Below are positions 41,925-50,144 of a DNA stretch of 64,000 nucleotides, in pieces (position 1 is the stretch's first letter; each line of letters opens with the position of its first letter). The notes under the pieces are model-generated. The model was not told the origin of the DNA. It saw only the letters and a program-made list of their open reading frames with translations, and did no database searches. Source of the stretch: Pseudomonadota bacterium (GTDB lineage Bacteria > Myxococcota_A > Polyangia > Polyangiales > Polyangiaceae); NCBI GenBank assembly GCA_023398955.1, contig JAEWRL010000122.1:1-64000 (forward strand). The letters are read 5' to 3'. The position numbers and the translations under genes are program-made.

Positions 41925-43481
41925 ATGGCGGTAGCCCAACACCAGCAGCCCGAAGACGAACGGGAAGAACACGATCGCGGTTCGGGAACGGACGACGCCA
42001 GCGGCGGGCACGACCACCACGAGCACGCTCGGCATGAGATGCTCGAACAGCATCATCAGCACACGCTGTGGGCATACTGGGCTGTGGTGCTCTTGGGGTG
42101 TTGGTTGCTCGCCGCACCATTCTCCCTGGGCTATCTCAACGAAGCCCTCTGGTGTCGGCCGAGCGGTGGGCGCGGCGTGTGGTGGAGCACCGAAACCCAC
42201 GATGCGCTGCGCGCGTGGTTGATGACCGGGTCGGACCTAATATGCGGTACCGCGCTGGTGGTCTTCGGCTGGCGCTCACTGAAGCCGAACCGCCCGATCA
42301 GCCTGTGGGTTTGCTGTCTCGTCGGCGTCTGGTTGGTGCTCGCGCCCATTCTGTTCTGGGCTCCTACGGTGTCCGGGTTCTTGAATGGTTCGTTGGTTGG
42401 AATGCTGATCATCGCGCTCACCATCCTCATTCCTGGCATGCCCAACATGATCTTGTATATGCAACATGGCCCCGGCACACCGCCCGGCTGGAGCTACAAT
42501 CCGTCTAGCTGGGCGCAGCGTTGGATCCTGATTGCCTTGGGCTTCGCAGGCTACTTCGCCTCGCGACACCTCTCGATGTTTCAATTGGGTTATATCTCCG
42601 ACATCTCTGACCCGTTCTTCGGCGCTAGCACGAAGGTCGTGCTCAACTCGAAGATGAGCCATGCATGGCCGATCAGCGATGCAGGTCTCGGAACCGTTAG
42701 CTACACCTTCGAGTTCTTGATGGGATTCATGGGCTCGCCCAAACGCTGGCGCACCATGCCGTGGATGGTGGCCTTCTTCGGGATCCTCGTAATCCCACTA
42801 GGGCTGACCCACATCCTGCTCGTCGTGAGCCAACCATTGGTCGTGGGGCATTGGTGCACATTGTGCCTGCTAGCTGCGGCCATCATGCTCCCCATGATCC
42901 CGCTCGAGGTGGACGAAGTGGTGGCAATGGGGCAGCACATGGTGCAGGCGAAGCGTCGCGGCGACCGCGGTGGCTCGCTCTGGGCGATCTTCTGGAAGGG
43001 TGGCAAAGCAGACGGTTGTACGATGGACGAGCGTTCGCCGGCGATCTCATCCCTCTCGGACCAACCTGCGCCCGTGCTGCGGGCCATGTTCTGGGGCTTC
43101 AGTGTGCCCTGGTCCCTACTGCTGACGACCGCCATTGGCGTGTGGTTCCTGTTTCAACCGGCATTGCTCGGCCAGAGCGGAGACAACGCCGCGACGGTGT
43201 TCACGCTGGGCTCCAGCGCCATCAAGAGCGCTGACATCTTTCATCTCTCGGGGGCCTTGCTGGTCGTCACCAGCGTGATAGCAATGGGAGAAGCACTGCG
43301 CGCTGCCCGCTACTTCAACCTCGTGTTGGCGGCGTTGGTGGCGATCACGCCGTGGCTGGCGGCGGGTGAGACGGTCAGCGCTCTCCTCGGCAGCATCGGA
43401 GGAGCGCTGGTGGTGGCGTTATCTCTGCGAAAAGGGAGAATCCTCGACCGATACGGTGACTGGGATCGCTTCATTGTCTAG
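41925..43481 (+). CDS. SPW-repeat / vitamin K epoxide reductase-like membrane protein
   Basis: About 518 residues from the ATG at 41925; ATGs at 41874 and 41898 are alternatives. The soluble N-terminus is His/Glu-rich (GGHDHHEHARHEMLEQHHQH) and could bind metal. About four spans follow with SPW-like pattern (WAYWAVVLLGCWLLAAPFSLGY), then a VKOR-like four-helix part with the redox pair in GHWCTLCLLAAA, then more SPW-like spans (FWGFSVPWSLLLTTAIGVWFL). VKOR domains oxidise quinones and pass disulfides to thiol partners; no thioredoxin domain is fused here. Its stop lies inside the start region of the GH15 gene, so the two are co-translated, which is an unexplained pairing. Confidence 0.72.
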   Translation: MAVAQHQQPEDEREEHDRGSGTDDASGGHDHHEHARHEMLEQHHQHTLWAYWAVVLLGCWLLAAPFSLGYLNEALWCRPSGGRGVWWSTETHDALRAWLMTGSDLICGTALVVFGWRSLKPNRPISLWVCCLVGVWLVLAPILFWAPTVSGFLNGSLVGMLIIALTILIPGMPNMILYMQHGPGTPPGWSYNPSSWAQRWILIALGFAGYFASRHLSMFQLGYISDISDPFFGASTKVVLNSKMSHAWPISDAGLGTVSYTFEFLMGFMGSPKRWRTMPWMVAFFGILVIPLGLTHILLVVSQPLVVGHWCTLCLLAAAIMLPMIPLEVDEVVAMGQHMVQAKRRGDRGGSLWAIFWKGGKADGCTMDERSPAISSLSDQPAPVLRAMFWGFSVPWSLLLTTAIGVWFLFQPALLGQSGDNAATVFTLGSSAIKSADIFHLSGALLVVTSVIAMGEALRAARYFNLVLAALVAITPWLAAGETVSALLGSIGGALVVALSLRKGRILDRYGDWDRFIV

Positions 43482-45276
43482 ATCACCAGGCGCTGCCAGT
43501 AACCTATTCGGCCCCGGGCGGCGGCTGTACCGACCGATCTCTGATTACGCCATCATTGGCGACGGCCGTACTGCGGCACTGATAGCGAAGGATGGCTCGA
43601 TAGACTGGCTGTGCTGCGAACGCTTCGACCGAGCAGCTGTTCTCTGTCGACTCCTCGACGCGAAGAGGGGTGGATACTTCCAGGTGCGTCCGGCGGGTCG
43701 CTTCGAAAGCTCTCGCAGCTATGCCGTCGATAGCAACGTGCTGGAAACGGAGTTCACGTGCGCTGGCGGAAGGTTGCGCGTCACGGACGCGATGCTGCTC
43801 GACTCGCCTGCCCCCTCCCTCGTGCGGCGCTTGGAGTGTCTCTCGGGGCACGTTCAGGTCCAGGTCGAATGGATGCCGACATTCGATTTTGCGCGATCAG
43901 AAACGGTCCTGGAGCATCACCCTGCCGGTAGCGCAGCGCGCAGCGGTTCGGAGCAGTTGTTCCTCAGTTGCCCCTTTTCGGTGAAGCTCTACGAGGGGCG
44001 GGCACTGGCTGCTGGCTCGCTCAGGCAGGGCCAGACTTGCTGGTTCGGGCTGAGCCGCAGCGCCTTGGCAGCCGAGAGCATGGAGCGCGGGCTCGAGCAC
44101 TCTCGCCAGTATTGGCAGGCATGGTCGCGGCGCAGCACCTATCAGGGAAAACATCACGAATTGGTGAGCCGTAGTGCCCTGGTGCTGAAGCTGTTGATTC
44201 ACGCGGAAACGGGTTCGATGGTGGCGGCGCCCACTGCCTCACTGCCAGAAACCCTTGGGGGCGAGCGCAACTGGGACTATAGGTTCGCGTGGCTGCGCGA
44301 CGCTTCCTGGTTGGTCAGTGCCCTCATGATGCTGGGGTATCATGAGGAATCGATGCAGTACTTGAGCTGGCTCGAGTCGCTGAATCTGGCCGAGCAGCGG
44401 CCGCTGGTGCTCTACACACTCGACGGTGCCGCCGCTCCTCCTGAATGCACGCTGGACGGCCTTTCAGGCTATCGCGGTGCTCGACCGGTGAGGATCGGCA
44501 ATGCTGCGGGGTGCCAACGTCAGCACGATATCCTTGGTGAGGTGATTGCTGCCGTGGAGCTCTGCTCCGATGCCATGCGGGAGATGCGGCCATTGTCGCA
44601 GAGCCTCTGGCGGATGGTGAGCGCGCTGGCGGAGCGCGCCTGCCGGGAGTGGCCGCAGCCCGATCACGGACTCTGGGAAGTGCGTGGCGCACCGCGTCAC
44701 TTCGTCTCTTCGAAGCTTCTGTGTTGGTCGGCGCTGCGGCGAGCGCTCCGATTGGCGCGCCGCGACGGACTCTCTGCGCCCCGACAACGCTGGGAAGAGG
44801 AGTGTCGGAGCCTTCGCAGCGCGATAGTTTCGCAAGGATTCGATGCAGCCACGGGGGCGTTCCGACGCACCTTCGACAGCACAGCAGTCGACGCCGCGCT
44901 ATTGCTGTTCTGTCGCGAAGAGTTCGTGAAACCCTCCGATCCGCGCCTGCTCGCGACGGTGGAACGCGTGCGCAGGGATTTGTCGCGCTCTGGCTTGCTC
45001 ATCCGGTACTCGGAAGCCGATGATCTCGACGGTGAGGAGGGTGCATTCCTGGCGTGCAGTTTCTGGCTTGCCGACTGCTTGGCGCGACAAGGTAAGCCGG
45101 ATGCTGCTAGTCGGATCTTCGAGCGCGCTGCAGCGTGTGGCAATGACGTTGGGCTATTCTCCGAGCAGATCGCTCCCTCCACTGGCGAGCTGTTGGGGAA
45201 CTTCCCGCAGGCGTTGACGCATCTTGCCTTGATTCGAGCGGCGGCCAGCATCAGCGCGGCCGAGTCGGGTGAGTGA
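43456..45276 (+). CDS. GH15 family glucoamylase/trehalase-like enzyme
   Basis: About 606 residues from the GTG at 43456 (a TTG at 43474 would give 600). The GH15 layout is an N-terminal beta domain (RPISDYAIIGDGRTAALIAKDGSIDWLC) followed by an (alpha/alpha)6 barrel. The barrel signature is ETLGGERNWDYRFAWLRDAS near 268. The acid Glu is in DHGLWEVRGAPRHF near 405 and the base Glu in FSEQIAPSTGELLGNFPQALTHL near 570. Members cleave alpha-glucosidic bonds and include bacterial trehalases and glucoamylases. No signal peptide, so cytoplasmic. It overlaps the SPW/VKOR gene by 26 bp or fewer. Confidence 0.85.
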   Translation: MTGIASLSRSPGAASNLFGPGRRLYRPISDYAIIGDGRTAALIAKDGSIDWLCCERFDRAAVLCRLLDAKRGGYFQVRPAGRFESSRSYAVDSNVLETEFTCAGGRLRVTDAMLLDSPAPSLVRRLECLSGHVQVQVEWMPTFDFARSETVLEHHPAGSAARSGSEQLFLSCPFSVKLYEGRALAAGSLRQGQTCWFGLSRSALAAESMERGLEHSRQYWQAWSRRSTYQGKHHELVSRSALVLKLLIHAETGSMVAAPTASLPETLGGERNWDYRFAWLRDASWLVSALMMLGYHEESMQYLSWLESLNLAEQRPLVLYTLDGAAAPPECTLDGLSGYRGARPVRIGNAAGCQRQHDILGEVIAAVELCSDAMREMRPLSQSLWRMVSALAERACREWPQPDHGLWEVRGAPRHFVSSKLLCWSALRRALRLARRDGLSAPRQRWEEECRSLRSAIVSQGFDAATGAFRRTFDSTAVDAALLLFCREEFVKPSDPRLLATVERVRRDLSRSGLLIRYSEADDLDGEEGAFLACSFWLADCLARQGKPDAASRIFERAAACGNDVGLFSEQIAPSTGELLGNFPQALTHLALIRAAASISAAESGE

Positions 45277-45341
45277 TCAGGGAGGATGCCGTGGTGGCGA
45301 GCTAGGAGCCAGCATCGAGCAGCGGGAGGCGATCCCGATGC

Positions 45342-46412
45342 TCAGTCAGCGGACACCCGCGACCGCGTGGGGAAGGTCAGCTCCACCAGTAAACCGGCGA
45401 ACGCCGCGGTCCAAGCCGCAAGCGCCAGCCAAATGAAGTACTGCGGAATGGGCGCCAGAAACTCGAGCTTGGTCGCACTGGCCAACCGCGCCGTACACAC
45501 CGTGTACATCCCAAGAGGGAATACCATTCCCCAATACTGGGGATCGTAACGCAGGGGAAACCGCCGGATGAGGTGTCGCCAGATCCCGAGAATGATCAGC
45601 AGCGGGATCCACCATGTTGCCGTGGCCCAGAAGAACAGCGTGAAGCCGACGAGGAAGGGCCGTAGGTCGCTCAAGAACGGCCACGAGTCACTAACGAGGA
45701 GCAGGGTTGAACCGGCCAACGTGGTGATGGCCACAGCACCCATGTTGATCCAATATGGCGGAGTGAGCCGCCCAACCGTCATCTCTAGGAACGCGAACCG
45801 ATAGAAGATGAGGGTGATGATCGTGAGGTAGAGCATCGCTCCCAGCAAGTACATGCAGAGCGCAAAGAACAGGACGGGCTCACGTGCCGTCGACATGGCA
45901 GGAGCCAGCAGCGCTCCGAGTGAAGACACTGACTGTGTAGCGACGATCGCGATCAGCCAGGCACCATTGATCCCGGCCTCGAGGGACGGTTTGTTCACGC
46001 GAATGACGACAGCCGTGAAGAAGCCGTACATAACGACGAGCCAGAGCATGATGCCGATGATCCAAAGGACAAACGCTACTCGGCCGTTGGCGCACACGAG
46101 CAACAGCTGCGCCCCGAGTACACACGTGCCGGCGACCACCGTGAAGAACCCCGCTCCTCGCTCGTGATCGCAGAGATCCAGGATGATCCGCTTTGGGTAT
46201 ATCGCGACTCGGAGAAGGAGCAGGAGCGTCAGCGCGGCATACCCGACCACGTTGATCGCCAGCAGAGCCATCGCGACCGACGCCATTCCCAGGCCGTGGG
46301 CGGCGATCGATACGATCCCTGTAGCCATGACAAAGGCGAAGTACCCGGGGAACAGATTCTTGACGCCATCTACGAACCGGTGTGTCCCGGCGGCCCAGCC
46401 CCTACGTTCCAT
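45342..46412 (-). CDS. TDT-family (TehA/SLAC1-like) anion channel or transporter
   Basis: A 356-residue membrane protein of the tellurite-resistance/dicarboxylate transporter family, with about ten spans. FPGYFAFVMATGIVSIAAHG at the start is characteristic, and the repeated hydrophobic hairpins fit the SLAC1/TehA fold. Family members move malate (Mae1), sulfite (Ssu1), chloride or nitrate (plant SLAC1/SLAH). It starts six bases after the small membrane gene and is the last of seven genes with the molybdoenzyme, so it may move that enzyme's substrate or product (nitrate, nitrite, sulfite or formate are candidates; inference). Confidence 0.82.
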   Translation of the reverse strand: MERRGWAAGTHRFVDGVKNLFPGYFAFVMATGIVSIAAHGLGMASVAMALLAINVVGYAALTLLLLLRVAIYPKRIILDLCDHERGAGFFTVVAGTCVLGAQLLLVCANGRVAFVLWIIGIMLWLVVMYGFFTAVVIRVNKPSLEAGINGAWLIAIVATQSVSSLGALLAPAMSTAREPVLFFALCMYLLGAMLYLTIITLIFYRFAFLEMTVGRLTPPYWINMGAVAITTLAGSTLLLVSDSWPFLSDLRPFLVGFTLFFWATATWWIPLLIILGIWRHLIRRFPLRYDPQYWGMVFPLGMYTVCTARLASATKLEFLAPIPQYFIWLALAAWTAAFAGLLVELTFPTRSRVSAD

Positions 46413-46418
46413 CCCTGG

Positions 46419-46640
46419 TCAGTCCAACCGGTACAGGTACCTGAGCAGCCACAGGTTCACGCCCAGGCATGCGAGACTGGCGAGCGCCGCCGGGACAGAG
46501 ACGGCCGTGTCGCCGCCGAGAAATGCGTTCATTGTCGCCGTCAGCAGCCAGAGCTGAAGCACTACCAGAACGGTCACGAGAACGAGCGCGCCGTTCACGA
46601 TGCTCATACGCTGCGAGCGAGCGAAGCGCTTGGCGATCAT
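46419..46640 (-). CDS. Small membrane protein (DUF6755-like)
   Basis: A 73-residue protein with two hydrophobic helices (SIVNGALVLVTVLVVLQLWLL and AALASLACLGVNLWLLRYLY) separated by the short loop FLGGDTAVS. It resembles the small two-helix proteins annotated as DUF6755, which often accompany Rieske/molybdoenzyme gene sets; the family name is from memory. Its ATG overlaps the Rieske stop (ATGA at 46637-46640). It is probably an integral accessory subunit of the complex. Confidence 0.7.
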   Translation of the reverse strand: MIAKRFARSQRMSIVNGALVLVTVLVVLQLWLLTATMNAFLGGDTAVSVPAALASLACLGVNLWLLRYLYRLD

Positions 46641-47200
46641 GATTGAGAGTTCTCCACGCCGATCGCGAACACGGTGCCGTTCTGCACCTCGAGCGAGACC
46701 CGGGGCAACGAGCGTCGGGGTGGGCCGGCAAGCGGACGACCGCTCTGCAGATCGAACCAGCCGTTGTGACAGGGACAGTGAAGCTTGCCCTCCGCCACGG
46801 CTGGGACGACGGGGCACTGCAAGTGGGTACACTGTTGATCGTACGCGACAAAGACACGCGGTGCTGTCCTGACGAGCAGCCGCGGCGTGCTGCCCTTGGG
46901 ATACTCGAACGTTTTCGCGCCCCCTACCTCCAACTCGTTGACGGTCGCTATGGGAACGCGCTCTGCAGGCACCTCGGGGCGTCGGAAGAAGCCCTTCACC
47001 GCAATCCAAATCTGGCCTACCGCGAACGCGCCGCTCGTCAGCACGATGAACTTCACCAGGTCCCGACGGGAAACGTACTCATCCTCAGCCCAGTCGATCG
47101 GAAAGTCACGCCGCCATCGAGGTTGTTCTTCATGTGAACCGCGATCCGGCGGCACGGAGGGAGCGCCAGTGATTGCTGATCGGGAGTCATTGTGACTCAT
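46637..47200 (-). CDS. Rieske 2Fe-2S protein with membrane anchor
   Basis: A 187-residue Rieske protein starting at 47200 (GAGGAG upstream), overlapping the ferredoxin gene by ATGA. An N-terminal soluble part (to about 45) contains RRDLVKF, resembling a twin-arginine-like start of the membrane segment FIVLTSGAFAVGQIWIAV (about 48-65). The cluster ligands are in QQCTHLQCP and LHCPCHNGWFD (Cys-His and Cys-His). Rieske proteins pass electrons at fairly high potential, often between a cytochrome b-type subunit and an acceptor. Coupling to a Mo enzyme is known from arsenite oxidase, but here the Mo protein is of the cysteine-ligand nitrate-reductase type. Confidence 0.85.
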   Translation of the reverse strand: MSHNDSRSAITGAPSVPPDRGSHEEQPRWRRDFPIDWAEDEYVSRRDLVKFIVLTSGAFAVGQIWIAVKGFFRRPEVPAERVPIATVNELEVGGAKTFEYPKGSTPRLLVRTAPRVFVAYDQQCTHLQCPVVPAVAEGKLHCPCHNGWFDLQSGRPLAGPPRRSLPRVSLEVQNGTVFAIGVENSQS

Positions 47201-47829
47201 GACTGCTCCTCGGTGAATACGTCGTCGAGCAGGTCGTGACCGATGGCTGGTTCGTAGATGGATGCCGTCACATCGAGGTGTTCTGCGAGTCCTTCTTTCG
47301 GAACCATCACGTTCACCTTCGTACGAATGGTCTGAGCTCCGAACCTGAACGTGTTTATCGGCTTCGCGTTCGGCCGCAGAGCAACCATCTCCTCGCGCGT
47401 GCCAAAAGCGAGCGCTTGGCTCGGGCAGACGGAGGCGCACATAGGCTTCAAGCCCACCGACGTTCGATCGTAACACATGTCACACTTCATCATGAGTTCG
47501 ATCTTTGTGTTCATCTTGGGAACACCAAACGGACAGGCCAGGACGCAGTTATTGCACGCAATGCACCTCGGCTTCCGCGCCGTCTGCACGACGCCATCCT
47601 CCGTCCGCTTGATGGCGTCGGCTGGGCAGACTTCCGCGCAGGTCGGCGAGTCGCAGTGCATGCAGACCACCGGAACCGTCAGCGTGGAGCCGGAGCGGTC
47701 GATGAAATCCAACTGGATCATCGACTGCCCCTTGTGGGTATGACACTCGGTGCAGGCCTGAATGCATGCCTGGCAGCCGATGCACCTTCCGGGATCGACG
47801 AAGAACTCGTGCTTCTCGGGAACGGGCAT
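47197..47829 (-). CDS. Four-cluster 4Fe-4S ferredoxin subunit (NrfC/DmsB-like)
   Basis: A 210-residue electron-transfer subunit with 16 or more cysteines in four groups: CIGCQACIQACTECH, CMHCDSPTCAEVC, CIACNNCVLACPFG and CDMCYDRTSVGLKPMCASVCP. This is the pattern of DmsB/NrfC/FdnH-type subunits holding four 4Fe-4S clusters that wire a molybdoenzyme to a membrane quinone site. A GTG at 47853 overlapping the molybdoenzyme stop (GTGA) is an equally possible start, matching the overlap style of this operon; the ATG at 47829 has GAGGAG about 14 bases upstream. The C-terminus overlaps the Rieske gene. Confidence 0.88.
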   Translation of the reverse strand: MPVPEKHEFFVDPGRCIGCQACIQACTECHTHKGQSMIQLDFIDRSGSTLTVPVVCMHCDSPTCAEVCPADAIKRTEDGVVQTARKPRCIACNNCVLACPFGVPKMNTKIELMMKCDMCYDRTSVGLKPMCASVCPSQALAFGTREEMVALRPNAKPINTFRFGAQTIRTKVNVMVPKEGLAEHLDVTASIYEPAIGHDLLDDVFTEEQS

Positions 47830-47849
47830 CGTGGACGTGTCGACTCCTC

Positions 47850-50144
47850 TCACTGTTGCGGCTCGAGAACGCCCGCATACTCCGGCGCCTCTTCCGCTTT
47901 CCGCAGCCGCACTGCGCAAACCTTGTACTCGGGGATCTTCGAGATGGGGTCCTGCGCCGCGATCGTGACCTGATTGATACTCTTTCGCCCGCCCCAGTGG
48001 TATGGGACGAAGACCGTGTCCGGCCGGATAGTGGTCACCACCGAAGCACGCACCGTGCAAGAGCCGCGACGGCTCTCGACGGTGACCCAATCGCCATCGT
48101 TGACTCCCAGCCGAGACGCCAGGCGCGGGTGGACCTCACACTTGGGCTCGGGGTAGTGGTCCACCAGCGGCCCAATGCGGCGCGTCTGGTTGCCTGAGAG
48201 GAACTGGCTCACCACACGCCCTGTCGTGAGAATGATCGGGAAGTCGCCGTCCACGTCCTCCGCTGGCCCCTCGTAGGGAGTTGCGTTGAACCGCGCCTTT
48301 CCGTCGGGAAAGTAGAATGGACCCTTCCCGTGGGCAATAGGATTCCACGCGCCGGGCTCGAATAGGCGCGGCGTGCCCTGTGGGCCGGGCATTGGCACAC
48401 CTTCCGGGGTCTCGTCGGGACAGGGCCAGAACACACCGAAGTTGTCCTCGATGCGCTTGTAGGTCACGCCGGAATAGTCGCTCACGCCGCCTCGAGAGGC
48501 TGCCCGAAGCTCCTCGAAGATTTCCTCGGGACCGCCGAACGACAAGCCGTTGGATCGACCGAGGGCCTTCGCGATGTCCTGAATGATCTGCCAATCGGCC
48601 TTCGCGTCACCGGGCGGCTCAACAGCCTTGTTGATCCGAACGATGCGTCCTTCGACCTGGGTCACGGTTCCATGGTCCTCTTCCTGCAACGAGCCAGGCA
48701 ACACGATATCCGCGTAGCGTGCGCTTTCGCTCATGAAGAAGTCGACGGCGACGTAGAAATCAAGCTCGGAGAGGGCCTCTCGCACGAAGTTATTGTCGGG
48801 CAGGGAGACGACCGGGTTGAAACAAATGGAGAGGAGCCCCTTGATCTCACCCGAGCGGGCCTTGCGCATGATCTCGTAGGCATCCACGCCAGGTCGCGGG
48901 AGCTCGTCGGGGTCCATCCCCCACACCTTCGCGACGAAGGCGCGATGCTCGGGGTTGCCGAGATCACGACCTCCTGGAAGCTGATCGCACTTTTGTCCGT
49001 GCTCCCGTCCGCCTTGGCCGTTAGCCTGTCCCGTGATGGTCGCGTAGCCGCAGCTGGGCTTACCGATCCGCCCGGACGCGAGCACGATGTTGATCGCGCT
49101 CAGCACGTTCTGAACCCCGTGGCTGTGGTGTTCGATGCCCCGGGCGTGCATCAGGAAGCTGGTCTTCGCTTGACCCCACCATTCTGCTGCCTGTCGAATC
49201 GTCTTCTCGGCAATGCCAGTGACCGCTGCCGTCCGGTGCGGGGTCCACTCGCGGACCTGCTTGGCCGCTTCCTCGAAGCCGACAGTGTGACGCTCGATGA
49301 ACTCGTGATCGAGCCAGTCGTTCTCGATCATGATTCGTAGAATGCCGCTGAATAGCGCGGTGTCCCGACCAGGCTTCACTGGCAGGAACAGGTCGCACGT
49401 ACGGGCGAGCGGCGTGATCCTCGGGTCCACCACGATGACCTTTGCTCCGTGCTCGCGTGCCTGCCAGATGTAGTTGGTCGTGATCGGAGCGCACTCGGCA
49501 ACGTTGGCACCGGCCAGGAGGACCACCTCGGCTCCAAGGACGTCGCTCCACGGGTTGGCTGCTCGATCGATGCCAAATGCCTTCTTGTTCCCTGCGCCGG
49601 CGCTCACCATGCACAGACGCCCATTGTAGTCGATGTTGGCCGTTCGCAGGCACATGTGAGCGAACTTGCCCATCAAATAGGTCTTCTCGGTCGTGAGACT
49701 CGCACCCGAGAGCACTGCAAAGGAATCTTGTCCGTGCTCTCGCTGGATTCGCTCGATGGCCTCTGCGACGCGGCGAACAGCGTCTTCATAAGGCACCCGC
49801 CGAAAGCCCGAGGACACGCCTCTGTCCTTCTGGTAGGCGTGGAGCAGGCGATCGGGATGGGCCTGCTGCAGGTATCGTTTGACGCCCTTGGGGCACAGCA
49901 TGCCCTTGTTGAACGGGAAGTCGTACCAGGGTTCGACGCCGACGATAGTGTTGCCCGTCACTTTGAGCTGAAGCCCGCACTGCTGGCCGCAAAAGCAGCA
50001 ATGAGTCTTCACGTGCCTGTCCGGCTCGACACCCGTGTCCACGCGGATGTCGGTCGCGTAGGCCCGGAACGGTCCGAATTCGCGAATGGTCTCGAGGTCG
50101 AGCCCCGGCGAAGGAGCGTGGGAGTAGTGCGCATTTCGAGTCAC
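47850..50144 (-). CDS. Molybdopterin oxidoreductase, nitrate-reductase/formate-dehydrogenase-like
   Basis: A 764-residue bis-MGD molybdoenzyme of the DMSO-reductase superfamily, starting with GTG (50144) that overlaps the preceding stop (GTGA). The N-terminal 4Fe-4S site is HCCFCGQQCGL with the fourth Cys in GMLCPKG. The Mo ligand is very probably the Cys in YNGRLCMVSAGAG, as in assimilatory/periplasmic nitrate reductases and some formate dehydrogenases. Pterin-binding stretches follow (AECAPITTNYIW, IVVDPR) and the C-terminal barrel has PIILTTGRVVSQFLSGNQTRR. No twin-arginine signal is seen, so it is probably cytoplasmic. Its partners are a NarI-like subunit, a four-cluster ferredoxin and a Rieske protein. 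The substrate is not certain; nitrate is the first guess. Confidence 0.85.
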   Translation of the reverse strand: MTRNAHYSHAPSPGLDLETIREFGPFRAYATDIRVDTGVEPDRHVKTHCCFCGQQCGLQLKVTGNTIVGVEPWYDFPFNKGMLCPKGVKRYLQQAHPDRLLHAYQKDRGVSSGFRRVPYEDAVRRVAEAIERIQREHGQDSFAVLSGASLTTEKTYLMGKFAHMCLRTANIDYNGRLCMVSAGAGNKKAFGIDRAANPWSDVLGAEVVLLAGANVAECAPITTNYIWQAREHGAKVIVVDPRITPLARTCDLFLPVKPGRDTALFSGILRIMIENDWLDHEFIERHTVGFEEAAKQVREWTPHRTAAVTGIAEKTIRQAAEWWGQAKTSFLMHARGIEHHSHGVQNVLSAINIVLASGRIGKPSCGYATITGQANGQGGREHGQKCDQLPGGRDLGNPEHRAFVAKVWGMDPDELPRPGVDAYEIMRKARSGEIKGLLSICFNPVVSLPDNNFVREALSELDFYVAVDFFMSESARYADIVLPGSLQEEDHGTVTQVEGRIVRINKAVEPPGDAKADWQIIQDIAKALGRSNGLSFGGPEEIFEELRAASRGGVSDYSGVTYKRIEDNFGVFWPCPDETPEGVPMPGPQGTPRLFEPGAWNPIAHGKGPFYFPDGKARFNATPYEGPAEDVDGDFPIILTTGRVVSQFLSGNQTRRIGPLVDHYPEPKCEVHPRLASRLGVNDGDWVTVESRRGSCTVRASVVTTIRPDTVFVPYHWGGRKSINQVTIAAQDPISKIPEYKVCAVRLRKAEEAPEYAGVLEPQQ

